Shown: positions 58,683 to 64,000 of the stretch, piece by piece | Layout of the letters: every line of letters starts with the position of its first letter | Numbering within the stretch: position 1 is the stretch's first letter | NCBI GenBank assembly: GCA_029582265.1 | Contig: CM055830.1 | Location: 25,094,163-25,158,162 of the forward strand | DNA: 64,000 bases | Direction: 5' to 3' | Source: Zoroaster sp. YZ-2022 | Taxonomy: Eukaryota > Echinodermata > Asteroidea > Forcipulatida > Zoroasteridae | The notes under the pieces: generated by a model | Told to the model about the DNA's origin: nothing | Database searches by the model: none | What the model saw: only the letters and a program-made list of their open reading frames with translations | Position numbers and translations under genes: made by a program

Positions 58683-60070
58683 TATGATAATAAAGGGTTA
58701 CTCATACAGAGCTTGCATTTGACTCCATGGTCAATGTCAAACAATGATAATAAAGGGTTACTCATACAGAGCTTGCATTTGACTCCATGGTCAGTGTCAT
58801 ACAATGATAATAAAGGGTTACTCATACAGAGCTTGCATTTGACTCCATGGTCAATGTCAAACAATGATAATAAAGGGTTACTCATACAGAGCTTGCATTT
58901 GACTCCATGGTCAGTGTCATACAATGATAATAAAGGGTTACTCATACAGAGCTTGCATTTGACTCCATGGTCAATGTCATACAATGATAATAAAGGGTTA
59001 CTCATACAGAGCTTGCATTTGACTCCATGGTCAATGTCAAACAATGATAATAAAGGGTTACTCATACAGAGCTTGCATTTGACTCCATGGTCAATGTCAA
59101 ACAATGATAATAAAGGGTTACTCATACAGAGCTTGCATTTGACTCCATGGTCAATGTCATACAATGATAATAAAGGGTTACTCATACAGAGCTTGCATTT
59201 GACTCCATGGTCAGTGTCATACAATGATAATAAAGGGTTACTCATACAGAGCTTGCATTTGACTCCATGGTCAGTGTCATACAATGATAATAAAGGGTTA
59301 CTCATACAGAGCTTGCATTTGACTCCATGGTCAGTGTCATACAATGATAATAAAGGGTTACTAATACAGAGCTTGCATTTGACTCCATGGTCAGTGTCAT
59401 ACAATGATAATAAAGGGTTACTCATACAGAGCTTGCATTTGACTCCATGGTCAATGTCAAACAATGATAATAAAGGGTTACTCATACAGAGCTTGCATTT
59501 GACTCCATGGTCAATGTCATACAATGATAATAAAGGGTTACTCATACAGAGCTTGCATTTGACTCCATGGTCAATGTCATACAATGATAATAAAGGGTTA
59601 CTCATACAGAGCTTGCATTTGACTCCATGGTCAGTGTCAAACAATGATAATAAAGGGTTACTCATACAGAGCTTGCATTTGACTCCATGGTCAGTGTCAT
59701 ACAATGATAATAAAGGGTTACTCATACAGAGCTTGCATTTGACTCCATGGTCAGTGTCATACAATGATAATAAAGGGTTACTCATACAGAGCTTGCATTT
59801 GACTCCATGGTCAGTGTCAAACAATGATAATAAAGGGTTACTCATACAGAGCTTGCATTTGACTCCATGGTCAGTGTCATACAATGATAATAAAGGGTTA
59901 CTCATACAGAGCTTGCATTTGACTCCATGGTCAGTGTCAAACAATGATAATAAAGGGTTACTCATACAGAGCTTGCATTTGACTCCATGGTCAGTGTCAT
60001 ACAATGATAATAAAGGGTTACTCATACAGAGCTTGCATTTGACTCCATGGTCAATGTCATACAATGGGAA
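58683..60070. repeat. 60-bp tandem array, 23 units
   Basis: Unit ACAATGATAATAAAGGGTTA plus CTCATACAGAGCTTGCATTT plus GACTCCATGGTCARTGTCAW. Units differ at only two alternating sites plus one single change. Being 20 codons long without stops, it leaves open frames of 460 (plus) and 497 (minus) codons. Confidence 0.97.
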
Positions 60071-60111
60071 TGCACTATATGTACAAGTATTGTAGTGACC
60101 CAATAAACTAC

Positions 60112-60327
60112 TAGACTGTTCCCCTGTCTTTATCCTATACCAAGGATATAGACGGGCTCCAGGCGTACCATTCAAGGGGTTTCATTGGATACGTTGTGCT
60201 GAAGCTATGACGTCACACTAGCGCTAGCAACCAACCAAGGTCAAAGTTGAACATCGGGGGAAATGTGGCGGCCGCACTGCCAGGATCTGGCGTAATTCAC
60301 GCTCCTAAGCTCAAAGCGTGACGTCAG
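60112..60327 (+). repeat. second copy of the CRE-bearing segment
   Basis: Same order of blocks as 47384-47617 (TCCCCTGTCTTTATCCTAT, TTCATTGGATAC, CCAACCAAGGTCAAAGTTGA, TCAAAGCGTGACGTCAG), with TGACGTCA at 60208-60215 and 60319-60326. No downstream gene was recognised. It may be a dispersed repeat or a duplicated promoter. Confidence 0.6.
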
Positions 60328-61100
60328 ATCTTCAGGCTAATAAGCTACTGTAACACTGTAAAAGAGGGGTGCTACCAGATGAAGAAATGACACTTACAAG
60401 AGAAGCTTCTTGGGCCGAACGAATATTTTATTTATTTCTCCGTGGCTATAACAAGAAGTATAAAACATATTCTTATACTCAATACTGACTGTAGGGTCAC
60501 AAAGTTATTGGACTAGCAGTACAGTAGAGAGAGATAAGTGAGTAGTGTCAGAAAGAGAGCAAGAGACGAAGTGTGATTTTCTAATCTAATAAAAGAACAT
60601 GTATACATGTATACTAATAATGGGATCTGGTCACTTACAACTGTGGGGGTACTGTGTTTATATTATAATTTAGGGGAGGTCGAAAAGGCAATAAAATTGG
60701 TCTAGGGGATGTCAGTCTTGGAGACAGGAAATTATTTATGACCCCACTGACCCCACATGTGGTCAGTGGCCCTGAGTGTGAAAAATCTACCAGATGTCAG
60801 CTCACACTACCTTCTCAGGTATTGATCTTGGTGAGTGCCCTTTGAGCATGTGACATAATTCATGTATGCGACCTCTATGCTGACTCCATATACACGTTTT
60901 TTTTTTTATTCTCGTAAGCAATGAAGTGATTTGTTGACAATTTGTTTAACTCAGTTGTGCTGGTACTGATGCGTAACAGACGGCCATGAAGCAGTCATAC
61001 ATGTATACGTTGAACACCATTATAATGAACACAGTGGGGTCCATGGTGAATCATGGTTGCTGTCACTTAGTACTCCCCAATGGTACCAGTTCATGTACTA
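60328..61100. other. 3' flank, no recognised gene
   Basis: Moderately AT-rich, with a (GAGA)-rich patch near 60525-60575. Nothing recognised. Confidence 0.35.
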
Positions 61101-61104
61101 TTAT

Positions 61105-61215
61105 CAGAGGCGGATCCAGGATTCCTGAAAAGGGGTGGGGGTGCGCCAAAGGCACTATGCCCTAAGCGGGGGGGGTCTGGGGTCTTCCCCCAGAAAATTT
61201 TTTAAATTTCAAGTG
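61105..61215 (+). repeat. GGCGGATCC one-ended repeat
   Basis: AGGCGGATCCAGGATTCCTG and a G-rich body. Shares its end motif with 35706. Confidence 0.5.
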
Positions 61216-61792
61216 CTGAATACATGTATGCGTTTTCCTGGCATCTACATTAGCCATGCACAGATTCAAAATATTGCTGCTCTACCAAAAATAGGGGGAA
61301 CACTTCATGTAGGTAATAGACTTCTGATTCAGACATGCAACTTTGTAATTGCAAAAAAAGAGGAAATCAGCTGAAGAGCCGAGAGTCATGTTTAGTATAA
61401 ACTAATCCGTTGACCAGTTCACTGGGTGCCGCCATAACTGTGATGGTAGCGACATTATGCGTCAAGTGTTCGTTTACGCAGTCCATTGCTTCTTTGACCA
61501 ATCTGTGCACTCTACATGATGAAACGCTAGCATACCACAAATTTAAGAATGCGTGTACCACCGCAGTAATTGCGGAAAACAGTGGACACTGGATTAGTCT
61601 ATAGCCAAATGGTTGTTAGTGTTTTTACATTGTGTATCATAATTTGTGTACATCGTCATTATTTTCCACAATGGTGGCTTTTGCAATATTGTGGTGTGGA
61701 TCAGGAATATTTTAATAAAGGTGTTTTATACCTTGCTCCCTGAAATATTATGTACTCAAAGATATTAAAATATAGAATTTGCAATACAAATA

Positions 61793-62350
61793 TGTGATGT
61801 GTTCTCCCGAAATCAGACACTTTTGGGCAGAGCTCGGAATTGAGAAACGGGCAAAAATATGCCTGGGGGTGCTTTTTGTGGAATTTGAGTTTCTTGTAAA
61901 TTATCAATATTTATAATGTTTATAACATCTTGTGAGAGTTTCAGATTAAAAATTCATTGATAAGTACAAGTTTTTACCGATTTAGAAGGGCATGTCAGTT
62001 CAGAAAATGATGAATTTGTTCTAATTTGGTTTCAAAATGAAGCAAAATTTACCAACTTTGCGCAGTATGTTTCGACAGGAAAGCAACCTCCCCTCTGTAC
62101 AAATTTGGTATCGTCGGAAAGGTCAGGATTCCCGCTTTGTATCAAATGAAACTTGTAACTTTAAAGTCGATTATCTCCGTTTATAATTTTCGTAAAGACA
62201 AACCTAAAAATTACGTAACTCCGCTTTGGGGAGTCCAGTTTAAAAAAACGGTATCATTGTAAAGCTGAGGATCACTACTTTCATAATCAATAACTAACTC
62301 AATTTTGATAACCTGCCCAAAAGTGTCTGATTTCGGGAGAACACGTCACA
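61793..62350. mobile_element. TGTGAY-end MITE, family D
   Basis: TGTGATGTGTTCTCCCGAAA and TCAGACACTTTTGGGCAG at the left; nearly exact inverse at the right, ending GAACACGTCACA. Inverted ends about 38 bp, 558 bp in all. Confidence 0.87.
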
Positions 62351-64000
62351 TATAATCAAATTGACAATTTGTGTGTTAAGCTGATGATGTATCATCAGTC
62401 TTCCCTACAAATAATTGTTGTCTGAGGTGCTGTTATTTTTATAAAAGACCTTATGCTTATTGGTTATTTTGTACACTTCATATACTTGTTCAAGTCACAC
62501 ACTAGTGTGTTTGACAGAAAACGGAAATGTTTGACAACAAGGAAATAAACTCACTAGAATGACCAATGTAATAATGTACATGTAATTCTCTGACTTTTAT
62601 ACATACACTGTATATGTACTGTACATGTACATGTACATTCATATCTACTTAAAAAGTGTCACTTTACAAAAATATACACAACATACAGGATTATTTACAT
62701 AAACAGTGTCAAAGCTACAGAACATTAGTTGATGTCAATAAATCATATGAATATACTGAGAAACTGATGGTTCCTGAAACTATAATACAGACCGTTTAAG
62801 ATCCAAAGTACAGGCTTGTGTGTACAAGTACAGGCTTGACTACACTTAAGAAAATTGAAAATGCTGCATGCACTGTAGATATGCAATGTATTATTATACA
62901 ATATACTTAATTGGTACATTTTGGACATTATGGTACAGCATATATATTTTTTCAGTATCTAAGATACCTAAACTAACCAAATGAAGCTATTAAATCTAAA
63001 AGGTAAGTTACAACATTGGTATCTGGCAACGTACATTGATTTTAACCCTCTAGTGTTATATAAATATATCATAAAACCTATGTAAAAAAAAACCATCTCA
63101 ACGTTTTCAAAATCATCTCATGTTTTCTGTTTTTATGTTATATAAGCACTTTTTCAGGATGATTGATACATGTACTAACTTTACATCAACTAACTTATTG
63201 GATGATAAGTAGTTGATTTGATATTCTAATAATTACCAATGTTGTACTTCGGATTCTTGCAATGTATGATGGGTCAAAGTCATTAAAGATGCACTCGTGT
63301 GTCGTGCATTTTTAATGCTACCATATTATTCATATTGTGTGAACAAAGTGTTCACTTACTGGGATAATTTCACTGCACGCTCTAACATTAATACACACCA
63401 TGAATGGCAGATGCAAAAACATACATATCCACAGACACTTTTGGATAAGATATTGAAAATGAAATCAAATTAGAAAAGATGCAATTGGTATATTTACAAT
63501 ACTTTGATGAAGGAAAAATATAAACTGATGAATACTACAAACTATAAATAAGATTCCACAATTTATACAACTACAATATTAAAGCCACACTTGAATGGAA
63601 CTTTCTAAAAAAAGAAGAGTTTGAACCTTGTTTGTTATATATTAAGGTATTATTTCATTGTTAATGTTATACGCTCATGGTTTTTCGTAATTTGGATTAA
63701 AAACATTGGGCCCCATTCTTCGCTTTTTGAAACATTTCTCCGCCCCCACCGTTGGCGGTGCACTTCCATGGCACCCTACAAAATCAACACTAAAGCACCA
63801 GCGGGCCAAGAAAACCAGTGTAAAAGTCCTGGATGCTTGACTCCACGTGATGTCACCAGAGTCATGTAGTGAGCCATAAACCCGAAAGTGGCCATCTGTT
63901 TCCATTGTGTTTACGGCTCACAGGCAACTCGCATTCGTGGGAGGGCACCTCAATGAATAATGTATGAGACTGATGACGCGGGGGATTTTTGCAAAACTCA
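62351..64000. other. right end of window, no recognised gene
   Basis: AT-rich to about 63700, then more GC-rich. An 82-codon plus frame and a 76-codon minus frame overlap at 63621-63905 without a recognisable domain. Confidence 0.35.

Noticed and set aside
58682..60175. 497-codon minus and 460-codon plus frames in the 60-bp array
   Set aside because: Both come from a 20-codon unit without stops. No start context, splice structure or domain supports a gene, and both strands are equally open.
63621..63905. Overlapping 82- and 76-codon frames near the right edge
   Set aside because: No domain, and the two frames exclude each other. A first exon of a gene beyond the window cannot be excluded.

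Overview
The window is animal nuclear DNA, most likely from a marine invertebrate deuterostome such as an echinoderm or hemichordate. That assignment is an inference. It rests on long introns with GT/AG borders and consistent phases, vertebrate-like protein matches, tRNA-derived SINEs, dense miniature transposons, and a frequent ACATGTA motif. There are no bacterial operons and no CRISPR. Three spliced genes can be reconstructed by joining exons whose phases all agree.

Region by region. (1) 1-20990, plus strand: the 3' half of the gene for Mediator subunit 24 (MED24), nine coding exons giving 445 codons plus stop. The 5' half lies upstream of the window. Its introns hold three different minisatellites (56-bp unit at 1-2627, 72-bp at 9074-12066, 29-bp at 13276-14744), a broken LINE, SINEs and several MITEs. 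(2) 20991-27191: intergenic DNA between convergent genes, full of SINE and TTAA-flanked elements. The last shugoshin exon should lie here but was not found. (3) 27192-44271, minus strand: a shugoshin gene, seven coding exons and about 845 codons, with the N-terminal coiled coil and the C-terminal SGO motif, the latter split by an intron. Its introns hold more MITEs, SINEs and Penelope-like relics. (4) 44302-47740: intergenic, with long-inverted-repeat elements, an ATCGCGAT-rich repeat, a 16-bp minisatellite and a CRE-bearing segment just upstream of the next gene. (5) 47741-58209, plus strand: an unrecognised eight-exon gene for a 386-residue highly charged protein with an acidic C-terminal tail. 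(6) 58683-60070: a very homogeneous 60-bp tandem array (23 units), followed by a second copy of the CRE-bearing segment. (7) 60330-64000: no recognised gene, one clear MITE.

The genes do not form a pathway. MED24 acts in transcription and shugoshin protects centromeric cohesion; their adjacency looks incidental. Most other structure is mobile DNA: TTAA-flanked piggyBac-like miniature elements in at least seven sequence families, a group of elements ending in TGTGAC, a Tc1/mariner-type MITE, Penelope-like relics with a GIY-YIG fragment, and tRNA-Leu-derived SINEs. No wholly new system was demonstrated. The best leads are the duplicated CRE segment, the tandemly duplicated exon end with its splice donor, the hairpins in intron 1 of the third gene, and the shared-TTAA transposon pairs.
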